A DNA stretch of 64,000 nt from JANOYY01 sp043720395 (GTDB taxonomy: Bacteria; Actinomycetota; Acidimicrobiia; Acidimicrobiales; JANYDT01): assembly GCA_043720395.1 (NCBI GenBank), contig JAYSSR010000096.1:93615-157614 (forward strand). The letters run 5' to 3'. Positions 1 to 8,074 of this stretch are shown one piece after another; the first letter of the stretch is position 1; every line of letters starts with the position of its first letter. The notes beneath the pieces are model-generated. The model did not search any database. It saw only the letters and a list, made by a program, of their open reading frames with translations, and had not been told where the DNA came from. Position numbers and translations under genes: made by a program.

Positions 1-1240
1 CTGCGGTGAACGCGGCCTGGCCACCTTCGCCTCGAACCAGCCAATAAGCCAGCGTCAACGCGGCAAGACCGATCACGACTGGAACGAACACCGCTGATAC
101 GCGGTCCGCCAACCGCTGCACCGGTGCCTTCCCGGTCTGTGCGTCTTCGACGAGGCGTGCCATCTGTGCCAGTGCCGTATCGGAACCGACTCTGGTGGCT
201 CGAACCACCAACCTCCCGCCCACGTTCACCGTCGCACCGGTGACCGGGTCACCGACTCGCACCTCAATCGGAACGCTCTCGCCGGTAAGGAGCGACGCGT
301 CAACGGCCGACGACCCCGACTCGACGTCGCCATCCGTAGCGATCTTCTCGCCCGGCCGCACAACGAAACGCGTCCCGACGACAAGCGCGTCGATTGCTAC
401 GGTCCGCTCGGTGCCGTCAGCGTCGAGGACCGTTGCCTCCTTCGCCCCGAGTGTCAACAACGCTCGCAACGCTGCACCGGCCTGACGTTTCGCCTTGCTC
501 TCGAAGTAACGCCCCGCGAGCAGGAACACGATCACCGCCGACGCGACCTCGAGATACAGGTGTCCGGCGGCGCTGTCACGACGCAGCGTCAACTCGAACC
601 CCATCTTCATTCCGACCATGCCAGCGTGGCCGAAGAACAACGCATACAGCGACCAGATGTAGGCCGAAAGTGTGCCGACCGAGATCAAGGTGTCCATCGT
701 GGTGGCACTGTGTCGTGCGTTCATCCATGCAGCCCGATGGAACGGCCACCCGCCCCACACCACGACCGGCGACGCGAGCGTCAGGGCCATCCATTGCCAG
801 TTGTCGAACTGCGCCGCCGGGATCATCGACATCACCGCAACCGGCACCGCGAGCGCGGTTGATACGAGGAGTCGGTGACGAAGCTCAGCAACGTGACGAT
901 CGGCCTCCACGTCCTTCGCCGATCCCTGCACCAGATCCGATCTGGTCACCGACGGGTTCAGAGATGTGGCGGGTGTCGTGTTCGCGATGACCGGAGTCGC
1001 TTGGTAGCCGATCGACGCCACGGCATCAACGAGTTGATCCTTTGTGACTGACCCGGGAAGAAAAGTGACCGTTGCCTGCTCCGTCGCGTAGTTGACCGTC
1101 GCTTCGACGCCATCGAGCTTGTTGAGACGCTTCTCGATCCGCAACGCGCACGACGCGCACGTCATGCCGGTGATATCGAGGCGAACACTTTCGCTAGGCC
1201 GGACAGGGGCGGCGTTGCCCTCGGTCGCTGTGACGGTCAT
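1..1240 (-). CDS. copA: Copper-translocating P1B-type ATPase, 3' end outside window
   Basis: The visible 413 residues are the N-terminal part of a heavy-metal P-type ATPase that would export copper across the membrane using ATP. A heavy-metal-associated domain opens the protein with GMTCASC (Cys28, Cys31), followed by hydrophobic membrane segments and the actuator-domain motif LLTGES. The phosphorylation motif DKTGT and the ATP-binding domain would lie beyond base 1, so the gene is cut by the window edge. The ATG start at 1240 overlaps the copZ stop by four bases (ATGA), which implies translational coupling. The neighbours copZ and divergent csoR support copper rather than another metal. The substrate assignment is inference from family and context. 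Confidence 0.9.
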   Translation of the reverse strand, partial: MTVTATEGNAAPVRPSESVRLDITGMTCASCALRIEKRLNKLDGVEATVNYATEQATVTFLPGSVTKDQLVDAVASIGYQATPVIANTTPATSLNPSVTRSDLVQGSAKDVEADRHVAELRHRLLVSTALAVPVAVMSMIPAAQFDNWQWMALTLASPVVVWGGWPFHRAAWMNARHSATTMDTLISVGTLSAYIWSLYALFFGHAGMVGMKMGFELTLRRDSAAGHLYLEVASAVIVFLLAGRYFESKAKRQAGAALRALLTLGAKEATVLDADGTERTVAIDALVVGTRFVVRPGEKIATDGDVESGSSAVDASLLTGESVPIEVRVGDPVTGATVNVGGRLVVRATRVGSDTALAQMARLVEDAQTGKAPVQRLADRVSAVFVPVVIGLAALTLAYWLVRGEGGQAAFTA

Positions 1241-1449
1241 GAGACGGCCTCGTACCCGGCCTCTACGATCGCGGCGCGGATAACGCTCTCATCAAGGCGG
1301 TCGCCAGTCACCACAACGGCTTTCGTCTCCAGGTCGATCGCCACGTCGGCGACGCCCGGCACGTGCATCACCTCACCGGTGATGGCCGAGACGCAGTGCC
1401 CGCACGACATGGACGGAACAACGAAATTGATTGTGTTGGTGGTGGTCAT
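1237..1449 (-). CDS. copZ: Copper chaperone, HMA-domain protein
   Basis: This 70-residue protein is a single heavy-metal-associated domain that would carry Cu(I) in the cytoplasm to the adjacent ATPase. The metal-binding motif is MSCGHC, close to the N-terminus, within the usual small beta-alpha-beta ferredoxin-like fold length. The ATG at 1449 has a good ribosome-binding site (AGGGAG) a few bases upstream. It is the first gene of the leftward copper operon and its stop overlaps the copA start. It would be repressed by CsoR acting at the palindrome at 1481-1497. Confidence 0.92.
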   Translation of the reverse strand: MTTTNTINFVVPSMSCGHCVSAITGEVMHVPGVADVAIDLETKAVVVTGDRLDESVIRAAIVEAGYEAVS

Positions 1450-1480
1450 GACGACTCCCTATAGATTATGCTTTCGCAGC

Positions 1481-1497
1481 ATACCCTAGGGGGGTAT
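1481..1497. promoter_or_regulatory. Probable CsoR operator
   Basis: ATACCC and GGGTAT form perfect 6-bp arms around a 5-nt spacer, giving a G-tract-rich palindrome of the kind bound by CsoR repressors. It sits between the divergent copZ and csoR genes, 31 bp upstream of copZ and 22 bp upstream of csoR. A possible -10 box for copZ (CATAAT) lies just inside. Binding here would block both promoters. Confidence 0.75.
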
Positions 1498-1519
1498 CCT
1501 TCCACTGTCAAGGAGTTCG

Positions 1520-1807
1520 ATGATGACACCTGGCTACTCAGCCAACAAGGCCGACCACCTCGCGCGCCTTCGTCGCATCGAGGGTCAGGTCCGCGGCTTG
1601 CAACGGCTGGTCGACGAAGACACGTACTGCATAGACGTTCTCACCCAGGTCGCGTCAGTCAGCAAGGCACTCCAAAGCGTCGCCGTCAAGCTGCTCGACG
1701 AACACCTCCACCACTGCGTGGCAAGCGCCGTGACCGCTGGCGGGACCGAGGGTGCGAACAAACTTGCTGAAGCGACCAAGGCCATTCAGCGCCTACTCAA
1801 GTCCTAA
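1520..1807 (+). CDS. csoR: CsoR-family copper-sensing repressor
   Basis: This 95-residue all-helical protein would repress the copper genes until Cu(I) binds. The three family ligands are present with the canonical spacing: Cys37 (in TYCIDV), His62 and Cys66 (in HLHHC). The N-terminal DHLARLRRIEGQVRGL segment is the family signature. An AGGAG ribosome-binding site lies at about 1509-1513. The gene starts ATGATG, so the start could be 1520 or 1523. It is divergent from the copper operon and shares its palindromic operator, so it is probably autoregulated. Confidence 0.95.
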   Translation: MMTPGYSANKADHLARLRRIEGQVRGLQRLVDEDTYCIDVLTQVASVSKALQSVAVKLLDEHLHHCVASAVTAGGTEGANKLAEATKAIQRLLKS

Positions 1808-2260
1808 GACAATGATCGGTCTGCTCCTCGAGCGCCCGGTCGATCCTTCGACACAGGTGAGGACCTCGAACTCCTGACACAGCTGCGCGATCCGCATCGG
1901 ACGCGGGATCGCCACGCCCTTCACTGCGGCCGACAACGATGGCGGTGTGCGGTCGGGCAGGACTGCCAGTCCGTCGTTCCCGACGACGCCACGGTCGGCG
2001 TCCACGTCTGACTGGGCACGCAGGGGCATCGTCACCCCGTCCGTGTCCAGCGAGCGCGAACACCCGCTATCAGCGATGAGATCAGATGACAAACAGCCGG
2101 TGGCACCGTCTGACCGCTCATAGCAAGCCAGCTTCACCGGGAACAGCAGCCCGGATCCTTCGCGGCCCTCGGCGGGCGGACAGCGCAGAGCGTCGTCTGA
2201 TTCCGAGAAGACTCGGCGGTCTCGTCCGTGCCCTGCGGACGAGAACGATGGAGGTGTGCG
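1808..2260. other. No confident gene; possible leftward gene remnant
   Basis: No gene with a recognisable family is visible. On the minus strand the frame ending at 1793 keeps a GC-rich third codon position from about 2090 down to its stop inside csoR and encodes fairly ordinary protein-like sequence. Upstream of about 2100 that frame runs antisense to the next gene. It may be the 3' remnant of a lost gene, or chance. No product can be named. Confidence 0.3.
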
Positions 2261-2875
2261 ATGGTCCGAGGACTCGAAGCAGGGAAGCGTACGGCGCTGC
2301 TCATCAGCGAATGTCAGCGCGGGATTCTCGACCCCGAACTCACGATGCTCGGTGGGCTCGCCGAGCAGGTAACGGTCCGACGGGTGCTGCCTCGCATCGC
2401 CGAACTGGCCACGGTCTTCCGCACGGTTGGCGCGCCCGTCTTCCATATCCACATTGGTCATCGCGCCGACTTTGCCGGAGCGGCGATCACGAGCCCGCTC
2501 ATGTCCAAGTCGCGACGCGAAGGCAAGATGACGATCGGCTCCGCCGACGTGGAGGCAATGCCGGAGGTCGTGCCGGTCGAGGGTGACTTCGTCTGTTCAC
2601 GGAAGTCCGGTCTCGCGATGTGGCACGGCACCGATCTTGATCTGCTACTGCGCAACCTCGGTGTCCAGACGGTCGTACTCGTCGGCGTCTCGACCAACCT
2701 CGCACTGTTTGGCGGGAGCCTCGGCGCGGTCGATCGGGGCTACCAGTCCGTCATTCCCGAAGATGCCACGGCCGGCGGCACGGCAGAAACGCATGAGTGG
2801 ATGGTGAAGAACTCACTGCCACTTCTCTCGTCGATGTCGACGACGGCCGCGGTAATCGAGACAATGCAGAGTTGA
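2261..2875 (+). CDS. Isochorismatase-fold hydrolase-like protein without catalytic cysteine
   Basis: This 204-residue protein has the isochorismatase/cysteine-hydrolase fold: N-terminal TALLISECQRG, a central SRKSGL carrying the family lysine, and GVSTNLAL before the last helices. In catalytic cysteine hydrolases the last motif reads roughly TNxCV. Here the cysteine position is alanine, and the usual N-terminal aspartate is glutamate (SECQ). It may therefore act by another mechanism, or bind ligand only. The ATG at 2261 is preferred because GGAGG lies 6 bp upstream at 2250-2254. No operon partner is apparent. The substrate is unknown. Confidence 0.7.
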   Translation: MVRGLEAGKRTALLISECQRGILDPELTMLGGLAEQVTVRRVLPRIAELATVFRTVGAPVFHIHIGHRADFAGAAITSPLMSKSRREGKMTIGSADVEAMPEVVPVEGDFVCSRKSGLAMWHGTDLDLLLRNLGVQTVVLVGVSTNLALFGGSLGAVDRGYQSVIPEDATAGGTAETHEWMVKNSLPLLSSMSTTAAVIETMQS

Positions 2876-2898
2876 TCTTAGCCTTGTAGCATGACTGC

Positions 2899-3141
2899 AT
2901 GAGTTCAACCGGGTATCTCAAAGTTTCATCCCGTGGTCAGATGAGCCTTCCGTCGTCTGCTCGGAATCGCTGGAAACTCCAGAACGGGGGCGAAGTGACG
3001 TACCTCGACCTCGGCGACGTGGTGCTGCTCGTACCGGAGGGCATCCAGTCCCTGCGAAGCAAGCTGATTGACAGCGTCGACGATAAGCGGTGGGTGGAGG
3101 CTCGCGCGGGATTCGGCGATCCAGACCTCGCGACCGAGTGA
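2899..3141 (+). CDS. AbrB/SpoVT-type antitoxin
   Basis: This 80-residue protein has the swapped-hairpin DNA-binding pattern seen in AbrB/MazE-like antitoxins: YLKVSSRGQMSLPSSAR, then a second strand ending DVVLLVPEG. It would neutralise the toxin encoded next and bind the pair's own promoter. Its stop overlaps the downstream GTG start by four bases (GTGA), the usual tight coupling of toxin-antitoxin genes. The operator is not obvious. The call rests on the domain pattern and gene order. Confidence 0.75.
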   Translation: MSSTGYLKVSSRGQMSLPSSARNRWKLQNGGEVTYLDLGDVVLLVPEGIQSLRSKLIDSVDDKRWVEARAGFGDPDLATE

Positions 3142-3575
3142 GGCCAGCGCTCGTCGACGACCAGCTTCTGTCGGCCGTTTTGAGGAAGAAAACTCCGAGT
3201 GCGCTCGTTCGACGGGACATCTCCACAACGGGACTCTGGTACGTCCGACTCTGTCAGGCCATACTCGGAAGCGATGAACCCGACGGCGCACTTTCGCGGC
3301 CGTTCGGCGAATTGTCCGACGACCTCCGACATCGTGCGCTTATGGCCTTGATTACCCTGCCCCCAGAACTCGGTCTCGTGAGTCTTCGCGACTTGGGACC
3401 ACGCATCGGTGAGCTGAAGAGAACGTTCAGCCTCAACGCGCTGAGCGTGGAGGTCCTTGCCGCTGCCCAACACCTCGATGCCGACGTGTTCCTCGCGACA
3501 ACGTCACCACCACTCGAGCGAGCCCTCGGGCGTACTTGGGGTCCAGACGCGCGTTCTGACGCTCCGGTGATCTAG
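3138..3575 (+). CDS. PIN-like toxin of toxin-antitoxin pair
   Basis: This 145-residue protein is read from the GTG at 3138, overlapping the antitoxin stop. It starts with PALVDDQLLSAVL and ends with a helix-strand pattern (VEVLAAAQHLDADVFLATT) like PIN-domain ribonucleases. The second acidic cluster typical of VapC (T.D) reads ATTSPP here, so one metal ligand may be missing or shifted. Cleavage of RNA would be the expected activity if it is active. Function is inferred from position after an AbrB-type antitoxin and from fold pattern. Confidence 0.6.
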   Translation: MRPALVDDQLLSAVLRKKTPSALVRRDISTTGLWYVRLCQAILGSDEPDGALSRPFGELSDDLRHRALMALITLPPELGLVSLRDLGPRIGELKRTFSLNALSVEVLAAAQHLDADVFLATTSPPLERALGRTWGPDARSDAPVI

Positions 3576-3782
3576 CAGGGTCAGGGTCGGTGTGTAGGCG
3601 CCGTGATAGAGGCGCTGGAGGTCAACGAGGACGACGTCGTCGTTCGCGGCTCGTAGGAATTCGTCCGAAAAGCCGACGCCTGATTAGAGCGCGAGCTTGC
3701 AGGCGGTGACGTCCCGGCCGGAGGTGGCAAGTATGGCTCGGACGTGACGCAGGCGATCGAGAGGTCCGGCGCGACGACCACT
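3504..3782 (-). pseudogene. Remnant of ATPase/nuclease-type C-terminus
   Basis: The minus strand carries a short stretch reading LDRLRHVRAILATSGRD, then a TAA at 3684-3686, then continuing in the same frame as GVGFSDEFLRAANDDVVLVD and LQRLYHGAY. This resembles the C-terminal nuclease-like region of some prokaryotic ATPases. No intact start is visible, and the final 70 bases run antisense to the toxin gene end. I read it as a decayed fragment with a nonsense codon. The family call is tentative. Confidence 0.3.
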
Positions 3783-3843
3783 GTGCGCCGATCGACAAGA
3801 AGATCGACTGAAACTTTTCGACTCGTCGCCGACTTCTCGGGTC

Positions 3844-4587
3844 TCACAACCGGACGGTGGAACCGCCGTCGACGGGGACGATCTGACCGGTCATGAACGA
3901 GGCCTCGTCGGAGAGCATGAATAGCAACATGCCGACGAGATCGCTGACCTCGCCGATGCGCTGCAGGGGCGTCCGCTTGACCATGAACTCCAACATCTTC
4001 GGCGGTGTGACGCCACGTGTTGCCTCGGTGTCGATGAATCCGGGAGCGATTGCATTGACGCGAATGTCCGGCGCGAGTTCGGCGGCGAGACTCACGGTGA
4101 GAGCGTTGATAGCGGCCTTGGACACGGAGTAGAAGCCGCTCGGCAGCCACGCCGCCGTCGACGACTGGTTCACGATCGCACCACGACGTTCGGCGAGCGA
4201 CTCGTGGCAGGAGCGCGTGCAGAACAGTGCACCGTTCATGTTCACGTCCATGAAGCGGCGGTAGTAGTCCAGCTCCACCTTCATGAGGGGCGCGAGGGCC
4301 ATGCCGCCGTAAATGGCTGCGTTGTTGACGAGGATGTCGATGCCGCCGTGGGCCTTGATCGTTGCGGCGGCCATCTCGTCGGTGCTGACCGGGTCCGACA
4401 CGTCGACCTTCACAGCCATCGCCGTTCCGCCGCCCGCGGTGATCTCGCTCGCGACACGGGTCGCGCCGTCGAGGTTGATGTCGGCGATGACAACTTTCGC
4501 GCCTTCAGCGGCGAGTGCCTTCGCATACGCCTCGCCGATGCCGCCGCCCGCGCCGGTGACGATGGCGACCTTGTTGGTGAATCTCAT
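3844..4587 (-). CDS. Short-chain dehydrogenase/reductase
   Basis: This 247-residue classical SDR would oxidise or reduce a hydroxyl/keto group with NAD(P)(H). It has the nucleotide-binding TGAGGGIG near residue 11, NNAA in the middle, the catalytic serine in NQSSTAA and the YSVSK catalytic Tyr-Lys pair. It ends with the common VDGGSTVRL tail. It lies downstream of the P450 gene on the same strand, separated by 157 bp that contain a 71-nt palindrome, so it may be only partly co-transcribed with the oxygenase operon. The substrate cannot be told from sequence. Confidence 0.88.
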   Translation of the reverse strand: MRFTNKVAIVTGAGGGIGEAYAKALAAEGAKVVIADINLDGATRVASEITAGGGTAMAVKVDVSDPVSTDEMAAATIKAHGGIDILVNNAAIYGGMALAPLMKVELDYYRRFMDVNMNGALFCTRSCHESLAERRGAIVNQSSTAAWLPSGFYSVSKAAINALTVSLAAELAPDIRVNAIAPGFIDTEATRGVTPPKMLEFMVKRTPLQRIGEVSDLVGMLLFMLSDEASFMTGQIVPVDGGSTVRL

Positions 4588-4636
4588 TGATGCTCTCCTG
4601 CTTGTGGGGTGGATGGTTGGGTGAGCCGGCGTGAGC

Positions 4637-4707
4637 GTGGCCTCAAATCGGTCAGTGTGGCCTTAAATCGGCCCGATTTGGGGCCACGGTGACCGACTTA
4701 GGGCCAC
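4637..4707. repeat. 71-nt long palindrome, copy 1 of family C
   Basis: Two 35-nt arms, each made of two GTGGCC-(N2)AA-(N)TCGG units, face each other across one base. About 28 of 35 positions pair. A second copy of identical length, with the same short flanks (GAGC before, AACGTC after), lies at 55862-55932. This copy sits between the P450 stop and the SDR start, within a leftward gene series. Confidence 0.85.
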
Positions 4708-4744
4708 AACGTCCAGGACGCGGCGGCGGCGTCGGCGGGCGGGG

Positions 4745-5995
4745 TCAGCGGGTCGGGGTGAAGGAGCACTGCAGGTGCTTGATCCCGTTGATGAAGTTGG
4801 CCCGGAGGAACTCGGGCTCACCGACCGCGTGCAGGTCCGGGAGGCGTCGGAACAGCTCGCGGAACGCGACCGTGATCTCGCGTCGGGCGAGGTGTGCGCC
4901 GAGGCAGAAGTGTGGTCCGGGGGCACCGAACGCGATGTGATTGTTCGACGCGCGGGCGATGTCGAACGCGTGCGGACTCTCGAAAACGTCTTCGTCGCGG
5001 TTCGCCGAGTAATACCAGACAACGAGCTTGTCGCCTTCCATGAACTCGTGGTCGCCAACACGTACTCCGTCGGCCGTGACCGTCCGCCGCATGTGCAGCA
5101 CTGGCGAAGCGTACCGAACGATCTCCTCGACCGCGGCCGAAGCGTGCGTGGTGAAGTCGCTCTCCCATAACGCCTTCTGGGCCGGGTTGTTGGTGAGGGC
5201 GAGCATGCCATGGGAGATCGCGTTGCGGGTCGTCTCGTTGCCCGCACCCACGAGCAGATTGAAGAACGCCGACAGTTCCTGCGACGTGAGGCGTTCGCCC
5301 GCGGCGTCGGCCGTGACGAGCTTGGTGATGAGATCGTCCTGCGGGTTGCGCGCACGATCGTCGGCCAACTCCAGCAGCAGACCACCGAGCTGCGCACCGG
5401 TCGACTCCAGGGCTTTGCGCATCCCCTTGCGGGTCTGATCCGGGACGTACTCCGGGTCGGTGCTCCCGAGCAGGCGGTTGGTGGCATCGAAGATGAACTG
5501 CTCCTCGCTGCGCGGGATGCCCATCATGTCGATGATGATCCGAAGCGGCAGCAGGGCACTGAACGAGGTGACGAAGTCGCCGGGACCGTGTTCGATCATC
5601 GCGTCGATGAGTTCGTTCGCAATGGTCTCGGCAGACGCGCCGACTTCGGCCACCGAGCGGGGAGTGAAACCGCGGGAAACGATGGAGCGCATTCGAGCGT
5701 GACGCGGGTCGTCCATTGCGATTATTGAGCCGAAATGCTCGGTGAGATCGGGCGGCATATCAACAATGTTGATACCTTTGCCGGAGCAGAAGTCGGCGGC
5801 CCGGCGGCTCACGTCGACCACGTCGGCATGCTTGGTCAGCGCCCAGTACCCGCCGTGGCGCGTACCGTCGAGGGCCACCTCCTGCATGAACGCGTGCGGC
5901 GCTTCGGAGCGGAGCGCAGTGAAGGCAGCGTCGACGTTGTCACGCGGGCCGGCCCAAAGCGACAGGTCTTCAAGGTCGACGTCTGCGGCCTTCAT
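4745..5995 (-). CDS. Cytochrome P450 monooxygenase
   Basis: This 416-residue soluble bacterial P450 would hydroxylate an organic substrate using O2 and electrons from a ferredoxin not encoded here. The I-helix oxygen-binding motif is AGNETT (251-256), the ExxR pair is Glu291/Arg294, and the haem ligand is Cys364 in FGAPGPHFCLG. The length and motifs match actinobacterial families acting on sterols, terpenoids or acids, but no finer class is safe. The ATG at 5995 overlaps the upstream CoA-ligase stop by four bases (ATGA), placing it in the oxygenase operon. Confidence 0.95.
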   Translation of the reverse strand: MKAADVDLEDLSLWAGPRDNVDAAFTALRSEAPHAFMQEVALDGTRHGGYWALTKHADVVDVSRRAADFCSGKGINIVDMPPDLTEHFGSIIAMDDPRHARMRSIVSRGFTPRSVAEVGASAETIANELIDAMIEHGPGDFVTSFSALLPLRIIIDMMGIPRSEEQFIFDATNRLLGSTDPEYVPDQTRKGMRKALESTGAQLGGLLLELADDRARNPQDDLITKLVTADAAGERLTSQELSAFFNLLVGAGNETTRNAISHGMLALTNNPAQKALWESDFTTHASAAVEEIVRYASPVLHMRRTVTADGVRVGDHEFMEGDKLVVWYYSANRDEDVFESPHAFDIARASNNHIAFGAPGPHFCLGAHLARREITVAFRELFRRLPDLHAVGEPEFLRANFINGIKHLQCSFTPTR

Positions 5996-7533
5996 GAGCC
6001 ACCTCCTGCTAGTGAGTCGCGGATCTCGCGTTTCAGAATCTTCCCCGCCGGACCGAGTGGGAGGTCGTCGCGGAATTCGAAGATGCGCGGCTGCTTGTAC
6101 CCGGCAAGCTCCGTTCGACACAGCGCGCGCAGCGTCTCCTCCAGGGCTGCGGTGGTCATGTCGCCCTTGGCCACGATCACGGCGACCGGCGTCTCGCCCC
6201 ACTCGGCGTCGGGCTTGCCGACGACGGCTACCAGGTCGACGTTGGGGTGCCCGCCGATCACCCGTTCGATCTCCGCCGGGTACACGTTGAAGCCGCCCGA
6301 GATGATCATGTCGGTCTTGCGGCTCACGATGTAGAGGTAGCCGTCGGCATCCATCTTGCCGACGTCGCCGGAGAAGAGGCCATCGGGGCGGAACGTCTCC
6401 GCCGTCGCCTCGGGTCGGTTCCAGTAGCCGCTCGCCATCGACTCGCACTTGATGACGATCTCCCCGACCTCGCCGCGGGGCACTTCGACGCCGTTGTCAT
6501 CGCAGATGCGGATCTCTGACTGCGGCGTCTCGCGCCCGCACGACTGCACCAGCCAAGGCTTGTCCGTCAGCATCCGCTGATGGTCGCCCGGCGTGAGGAT
6601 CGTGACCTGACCACCGGCCTCCGTGAGTCCGTAGCGCTGCTGCAGCTCGCAGCCGAGGAGGTCCATGGCTTTTCTGGCGAGCCAGTCGGCGGACGGTGCG
6701 GAGCCGTACGAGATTCGCCGGAGTGACGAGAAGTCGTGCCCCGGCTCGTCCTCGGCCTGCTTCAACAACCTCTGCAGCATGGTCGGAATGAACGTGGTCA
6801 TGCTCACCCGCAGCTTCTCGATGTCGCTGATCACGCGGTCGGAGTCGAAGCGCGGATGGATGACCATGGTCTGGCCGAGGAACATCCACGACACCGTGCG
6901 TAGCATCCCGCCCGCCGTGTAGAACGGCGTGCTCGCGAGCATCACGTCGTCGGGCGATGCTTCGGTCACCATGTTGGTGTCGAACGCCTGCATGATCATG
7001 GCGCGATGCACGTTCATGACGCCCTTCGGACGTCCGGTCGTGCCACTCGTGTAGAGCAGGAAGTGGAGGTCGTCGGGCGTGAGGTCGGCAGGGGTCGGAT
7101 CGACGTCGCGACCCGCTGCGAGGGCGTCCTCGTAGTTGACCGGCAGTTCGTCGGTGTCGATGCCGATGACCACATCGAGGTCGCTCACGACGGGTCCGAA
7201 CAGTTCGACCTGCTCGTCGTAGACGATCGCTGCTCGAGCGCCCGCGTCGCCGATCATGAACGCGGCTTCGCTCGCAGAGACACGCGCGTTGATGGGCACG
7301 AGCACGAGCCCCGCCTTAGCGAGCCCGTAGGTCATCTCGGGCCAGTGGCCGATGTTGCGTGCGCCGATCGCGACCCGATCGCCCTTCTGCAGCCCTCGTG
7401 ATTGCAGGTACGTGGCAAGGCGATTGGCCCGCTCGTCGAGTGCACCCCACGTGAGTTCGCGGTCCCCGTAGATGACCGCCAGCTTGTCGTGGTGGCGTCG
7501 GGCGTTGCGCCGCGAGATGTCGCCGATCAGCAT
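5992..7533 (-). CDS. Acyl-CoA ligase, AMP-binding family
   Basis: This 513-residue adenylate-forming enzyme would activate a carboxylic acid to its CoA thioester via acyl-AMP. The P-loop is LLYTSGTTGRPKG, the acid-binding region has YGLTEAGG, the hinge is near ISGGFNVYPAE, and the catalytic lysine is in GKILKRE near the end. The ATG at 7533 (MLIGDIS) is chosen because the upstream extension in the same frame is antisense-like and lacks family features. It follows the Rieske beta gene by 46 bp and overlaps the P450 start, so it probably feeds the same pathway. The acid is unknown. Confidence 0.93.
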   Translation of the reverse strand: MLIGDISRRNARRHHDKLAVIYGDRELTWGALDERANRLATYLQSRGLQKGDRVAIGARNIGHWPEMTYGLAKAGLVLVPINARVSASEAAFMIGDAGARAAIVYDEQVELFGPVVSDLDVVIGIDTDELPVNYEDALAAGRDVDPTPADLTPDDLHFLLYTSGTTGRPKGVMNVHRAMIMQAFDTNMVTEASPDDVMLASTPFYTAGGMLRTVSWMFLGQTMVIHPRFDSDRVISDIEKLRVSMTTFIPTMLQRLLKQAEDEPGHDFSSLRRISYGSAPSADWLARKAMDLLGCELQQRYGLTEAGGQVTILTPGDHQRMLTDKPWLVQSCGRETPQSEIRICDDNGVEVPRGEVGEIVIKCESMASGYWNRPEATAETFRPDGLFSGDVGKMDADGYLYIVSRKTDMIISGGFNVYPAEIERVIGGHPNVDLVAVVGKPDAEWGETPVAVIVAKGDMTTAALEETLRALCRTELAGYKQPRIFEFRDDLPLGPAGKILKREIRDSLAGGGS

Positions 7534-7579
7534 GTGGAGGTCTTTCGGTGTTCGGTGACGAAGGCTTCGGCGCGGCGCA

Positions 7580-8074
7580 TCAGATGAGGAACGACATGTT
7601 CGACACTGGCGCGTCGCCGTTGACGAGGTGCACGGTCTTCGAACGCATTCGGAGACCAGCGGGGTCACCCGTCGCGAGGGTGTGGACGTAGCGGCCGGCC
7701 CAGATCGTCATCGCGAATCGGTACTCGAACAGCACGAAGTTGGAGCCGACCGTGACGCTGTCGTCCGTGGTTGCCAAAAGTTCGAGATTGCTCAGCAGAC
7801 GGCGCATCTTGGATGGTGGCGTCTGCGAATGGCGGTAGCCGGTCTTCAACTGCGCGATCCGCTTCGCTATGCGCGGCCGGTTGTCGTAGATGTACGAGAC
7901 CTCGCGCTCCGGGTCGGCATCTTCGTGCATCGGCACCCAGTACAGGGCGTCCGGGGACCACAGTGCTTCCCACTCGGTGTACTTCGCCTCATCGGCGAGG
8001 CGGCACTCCAGGTAGAGGAACGCGGCGTGGTCGGCATCGACCATCGTAGGTGCGCTTACGATTTCGACACTCAC
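7580..8074 (-). CDS. Ring-hydroxylating dioxygenase, beta (small) subunit
   Basis: This 164-residue protein belongs to the SnoaL/NTF2-like small subunits that stabilise the alpha3beta3 form of Rieske dioxygenases. Family features include YLECRLADEAKYTEWEALW near the start and the RRLLSNLELL strand. It starts at the GTG at 8074, overlapping the alpha-subunit stop (GTGA). An in-frame ATG at 8044 is an alternative. The subunit carries no catalytic iron; the adjacent alpha subunit does. Confidence 0.9.
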   Translation of the reverse strand: MSVEIVSAPTMVDADHAAFLYLECRLADEAKYTEWEALWSPDALYWVPMHEDADPEREVSYIYDNRPRIAKRIAQLKTGYRHSQTPPSKMRRLLSNLELLATTDDSVTVGSNFVLFEYRFAMTIWAGRYVHTLATGDPAGLRMRSKTVHLVNGDAPVSNMSFLI

